A DNA stretch of 64,000 bases from Hevea brasiliensis (taxonomy: Eukaryota; Streptophyta; Magnoliopsida; Malpighiales; Euphorbiaceae): NCBI RefSeq assembly GCF_030052815.1, contig NC_079494.1, positions 40,472,467-40,536,466 of the forward strand, written 5' to 3'. Under the pieces are notes generated by a model, which searched no databases, had not been told where the DNA came from, and saw only the letters and a program-made list of their open reading frames with translations. The translations under genes were made by a program, and so were the position numbers. Below are positions 37,123 through 50,018 of the stretch, piece after piece (the stretch's first letter is position 1; every line of letters begins with the position of its first letter).

Positions 37123-37142
37123 CTGAGTATAAAAATACTCAG
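37123..37142 (-). other. LTR hairpin (D, left)
   Basis: CTGAGTAT, AAAA, ATACTCAG on the plus strand (loop TTTT in the transcript): a perfect 8-bp stem. Confidence 0.65.
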
Positions 37143-38494
37143 TGGTGCACAATAAAAATTTAAAATACAATACATAAATCATTCATTATCAAAACACAGT
37201 TTAAATATTTCTCAATCACATTTCACAAATTTTCAAAGCTCATAATAACACAATTTAGTCAAATAATTTAAGAAACACAGCGTTGCCAATTCATACACAA
37301 CTTAAGCCATGACACAAAATTTCCGATCAATGTCGCGTTGTACACCACGACAAAGCAATCTACAACCTCACTAATCGAAATCAATGAGAGAGGTGGCTAG
37401 CTAGCTAATGAGTACTCATCCGATCTACAACCTTAACTGGTAAACCAGAGAGGGAGGAAAATAATCGATCTCACCCCATAAATGGAGGAGGAATAATAAG
37501 GCACTATCATGCTAAGTGTGAATCAAAAAATCAATTTCAAACATTTTATTCAAATGATTCGTGAGAAATCCAATAAATTTCCAAAGTCATAATTTCATTC
37601 ATAAGATGGCAACACAATTCATAATTAACTTCAAATTTTCATAAATCACACTAAATCAATAATTCAATGACAAAAGGTTAAAATAAGGTTTATTGTGCAC
37701 AAACCTGATGTGAGTCACCTCTAGGCCTTGACTCAGTCTCTCAGAGCTTCCAAGTCTTTTTCAGCTGAAACACACAATTTCACAGTGTTTCAGTTCCATA
37801 ACTTAGCATAAATCCAAAAATAAATTTAACTTCACTTTTACCTAGCTCTAACGTGCTAAATTCGACGTTCTCAAAATTTTTGTGTTTTGGGTTACTATTC
37901 ACTACACTATTCAAGTCAAATTGTTGACTTTCTAAGGCTTAATAGATATGATAATTCCAACTTCACCCTTTTTGAGTCCTAAGTTGCACTGTTTCATTGG
38001 TCATTTTACTGTTGGAATTTGGCAAAAATTCCTTCATAGAAAATGTTCCCCATTGCCTTAAGTTTATTCTCCTTTTTGAATCACCCAATTGGAGTTTTGT
38101 AGCTCAAGTTATAAGCAAATTACATTTACTGTTCATGCTGCAGAATTTTTGTTCTATAGATTTGATGATCCAACTTTGTTCAGTAATTTGATCAAGTTAA
38201 GTCCATAATTTGGTCTAATTTTCTTCATATGAAATGTTCTACTATGTCTTAGGTTTCCATCGGTTCAAGAATCGCCTAAATCAAAGTTTTCTAGAGAGAG
38301 TTATAGCCATTGAAACTTTATTGTTCAAATGGCAAATCTGCAGTCTGCAGATTCAGTAACCCAACTTTGCTCAATAATTTGATTTGGTTAATGGTATAAT
38401 TTGAGTTTGTGTTCTTCATGAAAGTTTTAGATCTATATCTCATCTAACCACTGGTAAAATTTGAGGTCATTTAGACCTTCCTAGCTCAAGTTAT

Positions 38495-38525
38495 GACCAA
38501 ATGAACAAACACTGTTCATTTGGTC
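38495..38525 (-). other. Palindromic module in D, left LTR
   Basis: Two perfect 13-base arms, GACCAAATGAACA (38495) and TGTTCATTTGGTC (38513), lie around the 5-base spacer AACAC. The same arms occur at 46003 and 46021 in the right LTR. Confidence 0.7.
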
Positions 38526-40023
38526 GGTTTCTTGATGTGACTGCAATTTTTCAACTTTGATCAATTTGTTCACTAGGTTTTAGTCACTTTTTGGGCATGC
38601 TTCCTAAATGAAAATTGTGTCATTTAGTGCCTATTTTTATCCCCAATTGGTCCCATATCCATTGGATTTGTAAAATTTCATTTTTGGTCTCTCAAAGGGA
38701 ATTTTGGTCATGCTGCTAGCACATGACCTTATCCAATCCGAATTGGCTTTTAATTCCAACACTTCTAACACACCTCATTTAGTCACAAATGACCATTTTT
38801 CACTTCACATTAGGTCAAAGACATCATTTCACCATTTCTCCAAATTTTTTCTCCCAAATCCTAGGTCCAAAACCCTAACTTCCATGTTTAACTCCCTTGT
38901 TGAATTCTAATTGCAAACATAGAAGTTATACACTCATTCACACTTAACTAATTCATAATTTGTATCAAAATTATCCATCCTCAAACCTAAACCCTAGCTG
39001 CCCACATTTCTATTTGGTCCACCATGCTTGATTTTATTCACTTATTTGTTGCTTACAAATGTAACTTAGCTACTTAAACATAAATTCAAAGAGAGAATGA
39101 AAGAAGAGTCCAACCTTAAGTGAGCAGAATTTTTAGCTCTAATTCTTCAATTTCACTCCCTTTTTCCTTTTCTTTTCTTCTTCAAATGCTTCCCCAAGTG
39201 AAGTTAACAAGTTTTTATGGATTAATTTGGGGACAAAATAAGGTTAAGTGGGTGGAATCAAGCTTGTATCAAGCGTCCATGGGAGTTTTTTGGTGAGGGA
39301 GAGGGAGAGAGAATGGTTCACGTTTTTTTTTAGAGGATGAAGTCTTTTTCTTTTTTTTTTTTCTTTTTTTTTTTGTTTTTATCCCTATGGAAGACCCAAA
39401 AACCCATTTAATTAATTTATTAATTATATGACTTATGGCATCATGCATGATATCATGCATGATGTCATCTTCCTACACCTTTTTAACTTTTTCATTTTCT
39501 CTTCTTTTTTTTTCTATTAGTTTTTTAATTTAATTCTCGATTCCGAAATTTTCTTTTCTCTGATTTTATTTGACAGTTAGGTCAGGAGTCAGTTCTCGGA
39601 GTCAATAGACCAAATTGCCCTTCGCCGGTTCAACCCGATTTGTAAATAATTTCATATTTCTTCCGGCTCCCTGACCTAATTATTTGACTGGCTTAACAGT
39701 TCTTTTTCGTAATTTTCTCTTTTCCACTGTGTTTATAAGGGTCCTAAGGACCGCGGCGTCACATTTTACGATTCGAAAATTGAGTTTAAAATGACTTCGC
39801 AGTCGTTCCCGAGAAGGTCACCCATCGCTGTGACTCTCAGCTCGTTTAACTTCTTATGTTCTGTTTTTCTTATTTTTACTTAAATAATTGGACATTACTA
39901 ATTATTTGTGTTTATAGGTTATCTAGTTGTCTTAGATGTGATTCTAATCCCCTTAATTGTCCGGACTGACTCTGGTCACCGGAACAGTGAAATATACCAG
40001 GCTATGCAAATAGGGGTGTTACA

Positions 40024-40040
40024 ATTCTCCCCCCCTTAAA
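40024..40040 (-). other. Element D polypurine tract
   Basis: The minus strand reads TTTAAGGGGGGGAGAAT next to the 3' LTR start. Confidence 0.8.
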
Positions 40041-40044
40041 TAAA

Positions 40045-40995
40045 TTTCGTCTTGAAATTTTACCTGGTATTAATCTCTGAACAGGTGTGGGTGCTATCTC
40101 CTCATGTCCTCCTCTCGTTCCCAAGTAGCCTCCTGGCCTGAATGATGGTTTCACAACACTTTTACCAACGGCATCTGTTTGTTCCGTAGCTGCTTCACCT
40201 CATAAGCTAGAATCTCTATGGGTTCTTCTTCATATGTGAGGTCTGGATTCACTTCAATTTCTTCTACTGGTAGTATATGAGATGAGTCTGATCGGTACCT
40301 CCTCAATATAGACACATGGAAAACATTATGTATCTTCTCTAACTCTTGAGGTAGTGCCAACCGATATGCCAAAGGACCCACTCTTTCCAGAACCTCATAT
40401 GGCCCAATGAAACGAGGACTCAGTTTTCCCTTTCTGGCAAATCTCATAATTCTCTTTCAAGGAGAAACTTTAAGGAAAACTTTCTCACCCACTGCATACT
40501 CAATATCTCTTCTCTTCAGATCAATATAGGACTTCTGCCAATCTGATGTAGTCCTAAGTCGATCTTTGATTACTCTGATCTTCTCCTCAGTTTGTTGAAC
40601 AATTTCGGGTCCAATCATTTTTCTTTCACCCACGTCATCCCAACACAACGGGGTTCTACATTTTCTGCCATACAAAGCTTCATATGGAGGCATCCCAATG
40701 CTTGATTGGTAGCTGTTGTTGTAAGCAAACTCAATCAAAGGCAAGTGTGTATCCCAACTACCCTCAAACTCAATCGCATAAGCCTGTAGCATGTCCTCCA
40801 AGATCTGAATTACCCTCTCGGGTGGCCATCATGCGTGGATGGAATGCGATCGAAGTTCAATCTAGTTCCTAGGGCTTTCTGAAGACTACCCCAGAATCTA
40901 GAAGTGAACCTAGGATCTCTGTCTGATACAATGGATGACTCATGTGCTTCCTTCAAAATGATCTGCCTCAAATCAACATCATTAGGAACACACAT
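40045..40995 (-). pseudogene. Element D integrase C-part and truncated chromodomain
   Basis: It holds the integrase core from the second Asp ([13 protein letters not shown]), then LEDMLQAYAIEFEG, the GPYEV module and the start of the chromodomain, ending KQMPLVKVL with TGA at 40151. Downstream codons still resemble a chromodomain (EATWEREEDM), so the stop truncates it. Element B stops at the same codon. The junction KEAHES-SIVSDRD near 40930 shows a deletion of about 365 bp relative to B, removing the HHCC zinc domain and the first catalytic Asp. A frameshift near 40850 also removes the region with the catalytic Glu from this frame. Inactive. Confidence 0.9.
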
Positions 40996-41001
40996 TCTAC
41001 C

Positions 41002-42430
41002 CTAGTGTAGCAATAGACCATCATCTCTTATTGAGAATTCTGGTTTCTTGCCCTGCCGGACTTCTTCCAACAACTTCTGATATTTCTGATCATTCTGAGC
41101 AGCCATTCTAATATGATCAATCAACACTAGCTGTACATGCCATGCAACTGCTGTTTGTCCATCGTCATTAACCTCTAAGCTGGCATGTAATGATCTTAAC
41201 TCATGCACCAAAGACAAAGGAGTAACCCGTAGACTTGCCATAGTCTTGCGACTTAAGGCGTCAGCCACAACATTAGCTTTCCCTGGCTGATAGTCTATCA
41301 GACAATCATAGTCTTTTATCAACTCTAACCATCTCCTCTGTCTCAAATTCAGCTCTTTCTGGGTGCCCAAATACTTCAAACTCTTATGATTTGTGTAGAT
41401 GTAAAACTTCTCCCCATACAAATAATGTCTCCAGATCTTAAGAGCAAACACAATGGCTGCAAGCTCTAAGTCATGTGTCGGATAATTCCTCTCATGCGGT
41501 TTTAGCTGGCGTGATGCATAGGCAATGACATTTTGATCTTGCATCAACACACAACCTAACCCATTGTGAGAAGCATCACTATAAACTGTATATTCTTTAC
41601 CCGGTGTAGGTAAAGTCAGGACTGGAGCTTCAGTCAAACATCTCTTCAATTCATCAAAGCTTTGCTGGCATTTATCCGTCCACTGAAATTTTACATCTTT
41701 TCTAAGCAGCTTCGTCAATGGAGATGCCAATATGGAGAATCCCTTCACAAACCGACGGTAGTATCCAGCTAAAACCAGAAAACTGTGAATCTCTGTGACA
41801 TTTCTGGGTGGCCTCCAATTAAGGACAGATTCAATCTTACTTGGATCTACCTTAATACCCTCTGCTGATACTATGTGCCCTAAAAGGATATCTCCTTCAG
41901 CCAAAATTCACACTTCGACAATTTGGCATATAGTTGTTTCTCCCTCAAAGTCTGCAGTACAATGCGCAAATGTCTATCATGCTCTTCTGCATTCCTCGAG
42001 TAAACCAATATATCATCGATAAATACCACAACAAACTAGTTGAGGTATGGTCTGAAGATAGTGTTCATCAGATCCATAAAAGCAGCTGGAGCATTAGTTA
42101 ACCCGAATGGCATGACCAAAAACTCATAATGGCCATAGTGGGTTCGAAAGGTAGTTTTAGAAATACTCTGCTCTTGTACTCTCGGCTGATAATAACCTGA
42201 TCTCAGGTCTATTTTGGAGAACACAGCTGCACCCTTCAACTGATCAAACAAGTCATCAATACGGGGCAATGGATATCTGTTCTTTATTGTCACCTTATTC
42301 AACTGCCGATAGTCAATGCATAACCGGAGAGTGCCATCCTTCTTCTTTACAAACAACACCGGCGCTCCCCAAGGTGACACACTAGGGCGGATGAAGCCCT
42401 TGTCAAGCAACTCTTGCAACTATACTTTCA
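41002..42430 (-). pseudogene. Element D RT and RNase H, broken
   Basis: The RT half, 42419-42036, has [26 protein letters not shown] and MPFGLTNAP. It ends at TAG (42036-42034) where CAG is expected. The FIDDILVYS catalytic motif follows in the same frame. A small deletion near 41890 shifts the frame. 41904-41002 carries the RT thumb and RNase H ([20 protein letters not shown] with Asn for the usual Asp) and ends at a TAG in place of CAG. Confidence 0.92.
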
Positions 42431-44263
42431 ATTCTTTTAGTTCTGCTGGTGCCATTCTGTATGACGTTATGGAGATTGGGTCCACACCAGGCATAACATC
42501 AATTTCAAACTGCACTTCTCTTTCTGGAGGTAATCCTGGCAATTCATCAGGAAACACATCTAGAAAGTCACATATAGTGGGATGTCCTTCAGAGCTAGAC
42601 TATCCACTTGGGTGTCTATCACATGTGCCAAGTACGCCTCACACCCTTTCCTAATCAAACTGAGGGAGACCAAAAGTGACTGTCTTCAGTCTACAGTCAA
42701 TCATTGCATGATGCCTGGCTAACCAATCCATTCCCAAGATAATGTCATAATCTATGAAGGGCATTTCAATTAAATCAGATAGAAAAGTGTGTCCTTGGAT
42801 CACCAAAGGACAATCCCTATATAATTTATTTACCCTAACCTCCTGGCCTAATGGACTAGTTACTAGCACATCATAATCCATTGGTACACACTGAATAGCA
42901 GTAGAACACATCACACTAGCACTAACATATGAATGTGTGGAGCCAGGATCAAATAACACATGTACATCTTGATCAAGTATGGAGAAAATACCAGCTACTA
43001 CGTCTGATGTTTCAGCCTCCTCCCTCTGACGCATGGTATACACTCTGACTGGTGCGCCACTGGATACTAGTTGGTTAATAGTGCTTTGACTTCCAGGAGT
43101 GTTACCAGGACCCCTACCTCTGCCTCTACCTCTACCAGTTGGCTGTGATCCTCTTGGTGCAGGGACTTGGGCTGATCCTTCAAATGTAGTAGAAGGTCCA
43201 GACCGGCGCGGACTAGTGCAATCCTTAGCGAAATGTCCGCGCCCTCCACAGTTAAAACATGCACCAGTGGCCTTGAAACACACCCCACCGTGTGTTCTAC
43301 CACAAGTTTCACACTATCGTACTGATAGAGCTCCTCGGGGTGCCTGCTGGGTCTGCTGACCAGACCGAGGTGGTCTTTGGCTAGAGAATCTGCCTATGCC
43401 AGATCTACAGGAACTGGATCCCCCAAACTGTTTCCTCTTCCCAGAACCACTTTCAGATACTTGTCTAGTAGTCTTATCAGTCTTCTCTTTCTCTTGTATA
43501 CCCTTCTTCACTGCCCCTTCTGATTCTATCCTTTCCAGTTCCAGGGCCTGTGAGATCAACTCAGTGAAATTCTGATGTCAGAAACCCACAACTTGCATTC
43601 TCAGATTCGGCCTTAACCCGGACTCAATCCTCTTACATCTATCTCTGAGGGTGGAGACTAAGCTTCCAGCATAGTGGCTTAGCCTTGAGAAGTCTCTCTC
43701 ATACTCTGCTATGGTTCTGTCCCCTTGTTTCAAACTCAAGAATTCTTGGAATTTCATATCGACATACGCATCAGGAACCCATTTCTGTCTGAATTCCCTT
43801 AGGAAGTCTGTCCATGTCAGCACAGGTGACTCAACTAGGCTGTGGGGGATAGTCTTCCACCATTCATATGCATCCCCTTGCAACAAAGAAATAGAATATT
43901 CAAATTTTAATTCTTCGGTGTACTGTAGCTTTCTGAAAACTCATTCCATTCTTTCCAACCATTGTTCTGCCTCCAGTGGATCCACAGTGCCCTTGAACTC
44001 AGTGGCCCCAAATTTCATCAATTTTTCATATTGTCGAGCTGAGGGCTGCGGTTGTGCTACAGGTACTTGCATCTGAGTTTGGGGTGGCACATTTCCCGCC
44101 ATTTCTTTGGAGAAGCGACCATCTGCGGTACAAGCGGCGAGGAATCTGCGATCTTTGGAGTAGGAGCTGAAGTAGCTGACCCACTCACGTTCTGGAGTGC
44201 TGGGGCTTCCCCTTGAACCTCAGCCTCAACAGACTGTTTCACAGAATGATCTCCTTCTTCTAT
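42431..44263 (-). pseudogene. gag: Element D gag and protease, start codon lost
   Basis: The start aligned with B's ATG reads ATA (44263-44261). Gag pieces lie at 44242-44057, 43886-43578 (DAYEWWKTIP) and 43559-43314, separated by frameshifts and stops. 43283-42651 has an intact knuckle CFNCGGRGHFAKDC, an arginine/glycine-rich linker and an intact protease loop FDPGSTHSY. A deletion near 42655 then removes the stretch that B carries between FGLP and IRKGCEAY. D preserves several residues lost in B. Confidence 0.9.
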
Positions 44264-44432
44264 TCCGTTTTCCCAAAATTTCTACTTCCTGAGATCAAAC
44301 ACAAGGAGGTTGACCTCCGTTAGTGCATATTTATGATGTAAATATGTCATATATATCAATTAAAGACACTTAAGCAGTTGTACTTATCAAAGAAATGTTC
44401 ACATAAATAGTCAAAATTCATTGCAAAACCAT

Positions 44433-44444
44433 GCTCTGATACCA
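44433..44444 (-). other. Element D primer-binding site (initiator Met tRNA)
   Basis: The minus strand reads TGGTATCAGAGC, 8 bp from the 5' LTR end, identical in layout to B. Confidence 0.9.
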
Positions 44445-44730
44445 CTAAAACATGTCACACCTTACCCCTCTGTAAGGCATAACATTATCCTGTAGAATAC
44501 CTAATGAACTACCGAACTTGGCCTACCAATAATTCATTAAGTACACTACAAGGGATTTTAAAACTATTTTCTTGCATTTTGGAAGTGGTGAGCATTTTGG
44601 TAGGAATTAAAATCATTTATTAAAAGCTTATAAACTAGTAAAAATTTTGTCCATTTAAATTTTACTGCAAATTTTATAAAAATTTTGACAGAGTTCCGTT
44701 TATATTTGGAGAAAACCGTTCTTCAAAAAC

Positions 44731-46625
44731 CTATAAAAAAGCACTTCCAAAAATTTTTCACAACTCCCAACCACCAAATAATTTCAAGTCAACTCAATTT
44801 AATCCACTTCAAAAATAATTTCACAATCCAATCAAAGTTTAACATTACAAAATATTTAATAACTTCATTCACAGTGCATAAAGTATGAAATTCTCAACTA
44901 CAAATATTAATTTACAAAAAGAAGTTCCAAATATAATATTATTATAATTTATTATACAACTGCTCACTTTACATTGATACTTATGACATTACAGTATTTA
45001 CATCAAAATAACAACAAGGGTATAAAACAATACCCGCACAAAAATGATCAAGAGTTCTTGTCAATCCCGCAGCTCACTCTGCTGCTTTCTCTTTGCTCTT
45101 ATCTGCGACAGCAAAACAAGCTATCGCTGAGTATAAAAATGCTCAGTGGTGCACAATAAAAATTTAAAATATAATACATAAATCATTCATTATCAAAACA
45201 CAGTTTAAATATTTCTCAATCACATTTCACAAATTTTCAAAGCTCATAATAACACAATTTAGTCAAATAATTTAAGACATACAGCGTTGCCAATTCATAC
45301 ACAACTTAAGCCATGACTCAAAATTTTTTATCAATGCCGCATTGTACACCACGACAAAGCAATCTACAACCTCACTAATCGAAATCAATGAGGGAGGTGG
45401 CTAGCTAGCTAATGAGTACTCATCCGATCTACAACCTCAACTGGTAAACCAGAGATGGAGGAAAATAATCGATCTCACCCCACAAATGGAGGAGGAATAA
45501 TAAGGGACTGTCATGCTAAGTGTGAATCAAAAAATCAATTTCAAAGAAAATTTTCCTTATTGTCTTAAGTTTATTCTCCTTTTTGAATCACCCCAATTGG
45601 AGTTTTGTAGCTCAAGTTATAAGCAAATTACATTTACTGTTCATACTGCAGAATTTTTGTTCTATAGATTTGTTGATCCAACTTTGTTTAGCAATTTGAT
45701 CAAGTTAAGTCCATAATTTGGTCTAATTTTCTTCATATGAAATGTTCTACTATGTCTTAGGTTTCCATCGGTTCAAGAATCACCTAAATCGGAGTTTTTT
45801 AGAGAGAGTTATAGCCATTGAAACTTTACTGTTCAAATGGCAAATCTGCAGTCTGCAGATTCAGTGACCCAAATTTGCTCAGTAATTTGATTTAGTTAAT
45901 AGCATAATTTGGGTTTGTATTCTTCATAAAAGTTTTAGATCTATATCTCATCTAACCACTGGTAAAATTTCAGGTCATTTAGACCTTCGTAGCTCGAGTT
46001 ATGACCAAATGAACAAATACTGTTCATTTGGTCAGTTTGTGCAGTGGCAGCCTATAATTTTTCAACTTTGATCAATTTGTTCACTAGGTTTTAGTCACTT
46101 TTTGGGCATGCTTCCTCAATAAAAATTGTGTCATTTAGTGCCTATTTTCATCCCTAATTGGTCCCATATCCATTGGATTTGTAAAATTTTATTTTGGTCC
46201 CTCAAAGGGAATTTTGGTCATGCTGCCAGCACATTACCTTATCCAATCCGAATTGGCTTTTAATTCCAACACTTCTAACACACCTCATTTGGTCACAAAT
46301 GACTATTTTTCACTTCACATTAGGTCAAAGACATCATTTCACCATTTCTCCAAATTTTGTCTCCCAAACCCTAGGTCCAAAACCCTAACTTCCATGTTTA
46401 ACTCACTTGTTGAATTCTAATTGCATACTTAGAAGTTATACACTCATTCACACTTAACTAATTCATAATTTGTATCAAAATTATCCATCCTCAAACCTAA
46501 ACCCTAGCTGCCCACATTTCTATTTGGTCCACCATGCTTGATTTTATTCACTTATTTGTTGCTTACAAATGTAACTTAGCTACTTAAACATAAATTCAAA
46601 GAGAGAATGAAGGAAGAGTACCAAC
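44731..46625 (-). other. Predicted leader intron in D 5' LTR
   Basis: On the minus strand the donor CTTAAG/GTTGGTAC lies at 46626/46625. The acceptor TTTTTTATAG lies at 44731. Confidence 0.35.
45127..45146 (-). other. LTR hairpin (D, right, one mismatch)
   Basis: CTGAGTAT, AAAA, ATGCTCAG on the plus strand. One pair of the stem is lost relative to the left LTR. Confidence 0.5.
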
Positions 46626-47527
46626 CTTAAGTGAGCAGAATTTTTAGCTCTAATTCTTCAATTTCACTCCCTTTTTCCTTTTCTTTTCTTCTTCAAATGC
46701 TTCCCCAAGTGAAGTTAACAAGTTTTTATGGATTAATTTGGGGACAAAATAAGGTTAAGTGGGTGGAATCAAGCTTGTATCAAGCTTCCATGGGAGTTTT
46801 TTGGTGAGGGAGAGGGAGAAAGAATGGTTCACGTTTTTTTTGAGAGGATGAAGTCTTTTTCTTTTTTTTTTCTTTTGTTTTGTTTTTATCCCTATGGAAG
46901 ACCCAAAAACCCATTTAATTAATTTATTAATTATATGACTTATGGCATCATGCATGATATCATGCATGATGTCATCTTCCTGTACCTTTTTAACTTTTTC
47001 ATTTTCTCTTTTTTTTTCTATTAGTTCTTTAATTTAATTCTTGATTCCCAAATTTTCTTTTCTCTGATTTTATTTGATAATTAGGTCAGGAGTCAGTTCT
47101 CGAGGTCAATTGACCAAATTGCCCTTCGCCGATTCAACCCGGTTTGTAAATAATTTCATATTTCTTCCGACTCCCTGACCTAATTATTTGACTGGCTTAA
47201 TAGTTCTTTTTCGTGATTTTCTCTTTTCCACTGTGTTTATAAGGGTCTTAAGGACCGTGGCGTCACATTTTACGATTCAAAATTTGAGTTTAAAATGACT
47301 TCGCAGTCGTTCCCAAGAAGGTCACCCATCGCTGTGACTTTCGGCTCGTTTAACTTCTTATATTCTATTTTTCTTATTTTTACTTAACTAATTGGACACC
47401 ACTAATTATTTGTGTTTATAGGTTATCTAGTTATCTTAGATGTGGTTCTAATCCCCTTAATTGTCCGGATCGACTCCGGTCACCGGAACTATGAAATATA
47501 CTAGGCTATGTAAATAGGGGTGTTACA

Positions 47528-49965
47528 CTGTCTTTAGAATCCGTTATGGCCATTATGAGTTATTGGTTATGCCATTTGGGTTAACTAATGCTCCGGCTAC
47601 TTTTATAGATCTGATGAACACGATCTTCAGACCATACCTCAACCAGTTTATTGTGGTATTCATAGATGATATATTGGTCTACTCGAGGAGTGCAGAAGAG
47701 CATGATAGACATCTGTGGATTGTACTACAGACTTTGAGAGAGAAACAGCTATACACCAAATTATTGAAGTGTGAATTTTGCCTAAAAGAAATATTCTTCT
47801 TGGGGCATGTAGTATTGGTAGAGGGCATCAAGGTGGATCCAAGTAAGATATAAGCTATCCTTAATTGGAGGCCACCCAGAAATATCACTGAAATTCACAG
47901 TTTTCTGGGTCTAGCTGGATACTACCGTCGTTTTATGAAAGGGTTCTCCATGTTGGCATCTCCACTGACCAAGCTGCTTTGGAAAGAAGTGAAATTTCAG
48001 TGGACAGTTAAATGCCAGCAGAGTTTTGATGAATTGAAGAGGCGTTTGACTAAGGCTCCAGTCTTGACTTTACCTACCCCGGGTAAAGAATACACAATAT
48101 ATAGTGATGCTTCTCATTGTGGGTTAGGTTGTGTACTGATGCAAGATCGAAATGTCATTGCATATGCATCACGCCAGCTAAAATCTCATGAGAGAAATTA
48201 TCCGACACATGACTTGGAGCTAGCAGCTATTATGTTCGCTCTTAAGATCTGGAGACACTATTTGTAAGGGGGAGAAATGCTATATTTACACATATCATAA
48301 GAGTTTGAAGTATCTGGGTACTCAGAAGGAGTTGAATTTGAGATAGAGGAGATGGTTAGAGTTGATAAAAGACTATGATTGTCTAATAGACTATCAACCA
48401 GGGAAAGCTAATGTGGTCACTGACGCCTTAAGTTACAAGACTATGGCAAGTCTACGGGTTACTCCTTTGTCTATGGTACATGAGTTGAGAGTATTACATG
48501 CTAGCTTAGAGATTAATGATGAGGGGCAGATAGCAGTTACATGGCATGTACAGCCAGTGTTGATTGACCAGACCAGAATGGCTGCTCAGAATAATCAGAA
48601 GTATCATAAGTTATTAGAAGAAGTTAGACAGGGCAAGAAACCTGAGTTCTCTTTTAGAGATGATGGTCTACTACTTCACCAGGGCAGAATGTGCATTCCA
48701 AATGACGTTGACTTGAGACAGATCATTTTGAAGGAAGCACATGAGTCTCCTTTTGCTATGCACCCTGGTGGTACAAAAACGTATAGAGGGCTGAAAGAGC
48801 ACTACTAGTGGATGGGTATGAAAAGAAATGTAGCAGAATTTATTTCCAAATGCCTAACTTGTCAGCAAGTAAAGGCAAAGCATCAAGTACCAGCTGGTCT
48901 GTTACATCCACTACCAGTACCGGAATGGAAATGGGAGAGAATAACTATGGATTTTTTGATGGGCCTTCCGAGGATGTAGTATGGGTGATAGTTGACAGAC
49001 TGACCAAGTCTGCTCATTTTCTGCCAGTACAGATAGACTATACCCTGGAAAGATTGACCAAGTTGTACATTGATGAAATAGTAAGACTGCATGGAGTGCC
49101 ATTATCCATCATATCAGATAGAGATCCTAAGTTCACTTTTAGATTCTGGGGTAGTCTTCAGAGAGCCTTAGGAACTAGATTGAACTTCAGCACGGCATTC
49201 CAACCACAGACAGATGGCCAATCTGAAAGGGTAATTCAGATTTTGGAGGACATGCTACGGGCTTGTGTGATTGAATTTGAGGGTAGGTGGGACACACACT
49301 TGCCTTTGATTGAGTTTGCTTACAACAATAGCTACCAATCAAGCATTGGGATGCCTCCATATGAAGCTTTGTATGGCAGGAAATGTAGAATCATGTTGTG
49401 TTGCGATGAGGTAGGCGAAAAAAAAATGATTGGGCCAGAAATTATTCAGCAAACTGAAGAGAAAATCAAATTGATCAGAGATCGACTAAAGACTGCATCA
49501 GACCATCAGAAGTCCTATATTGACCTGAAGAGAAGGGATATTGAGTATGCAGTGAGTGACAAAGTATTCCTCAAGGTTTCCCCTTGGAAGAAAATTATGA
49601 GATTCTGTAGAAAGGGAAAACTGAGTCCTCATTTCATTGGGCCATATGAGGTTCTGGAGAGAGTGGGTCCTTAGCATATCGCTTGGCACTACCTTCAGAG
49701 TTAGAGAAGATACATAACGTCTTCCATGTGTCTATGTTAAGGAGGTATCGATCAGTCCCATCTCATGTGCTGCCAGTAGAAGAGATTGAGGTGCCTCACA
49801 TATGAAGAAAAACTCATAGAGATTCTGGCTTATGAGGTGAAGCAGCTACGGAACAAGCAGATACCGTTAGTGAAAGTGCTGTGAAACCATCATTCGGGCT
49901 GGGAGGCTACTTGGGAACGAGAAGAGGACATGAGGAGACAGCACCCACAACTGTTTAGAGACTGA
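47528..49965 (+). pseudogene. pol: Element B RT (rest), RNase H, integrase, truncated chromodomain
   Basis: It resumes the frame broken by D. RT has FIDDILVYS (about 47660). RNase H begins [10 protein letters not shown] (about 48100). TAA at 47851 and an insertion at about 48268 break the frame. Integrase has the His pair (HPGGTKTYRG), TAG for a Trp at 48807, CLTCQQ, catalytic Asp residues in TMDF and SDRDPKF, and Glu in GQSERV, with a small deletion near 48975 and a frameshift near 49672. The terminal chromodomain stops at KVL TGA (about 49882), as in D, and downstream codons (EATWEREED) stay recognisable. No intron is present at the integrase site where A has one. Confidence 0.9.
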
Positions 49966-49998
49966 TACCAGGTAAAATTTCTAGATGAAATTTATTTT

Positions 49999-50018
49999 AA
50001 AGGGGGGGGGGGGAGAAT
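49999..50018 (+). other. Element B polypurine tract with 12 G
   Basis: The purine stretch contains an uninterrupted run of 12 G (50002-50013), then AGAAT before the 3' LTR. D has 7 G at the same place. Confidence 0.8.

Larger units (their letters stand above)
36744..39114 (-). other. Predicted leader intron in D 3' LTR
   Basis: On the minus strand the donor CTTAAG/GTTGGACT lies at 39115/39114. The acceptor GCTTTTTTATAG lies at 36744, before GTTTTTGAAGAA. The donor is weaker than in A or C. Confidence 0.35.
36466..40023 (-). repeat. Element D 3' LTR
   Basis: On the plus strand it begins TGTCACACCTTACCCC and ends GGGGTGTTACA. It holds the segment of about 480 bp (from about 37545 to about 38035) that the right LTR lacks. 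Long T runs occur near 39328-39375. No gene is seen. Confidence 0.92.
36466..47527 (-). mobile_element. Element D: Ty3/Gypsy of the B family inserted into B's RT
   Basis: Flanks are CTGCC (36461-36465) and CTGTC (47528-47532), a duplication with one C/T change. On the minus strand, LTRs run TGTAACACCC...GGTGTGACA, 3558 bp (left, 3') and 3075 bp (right, 5'; about 480 bp deleted). The internal region is 4.4 kb with gag, protease, RT, RNase H, part of integrase and a truncated chromodomain. It matches B closely, so the family has inserted into itself. Confidence 0.92.
44453..47527 (-). repeat. Element D 5' LTR (internally deleted)
   Basis: It matches the left LTR except for the deletion of about 480 bp at about 45544. 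The deletion removes the CTGAAACAC inverted repeat but spares the predicted splice sites and the hairpin. Confidence 0.92.
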
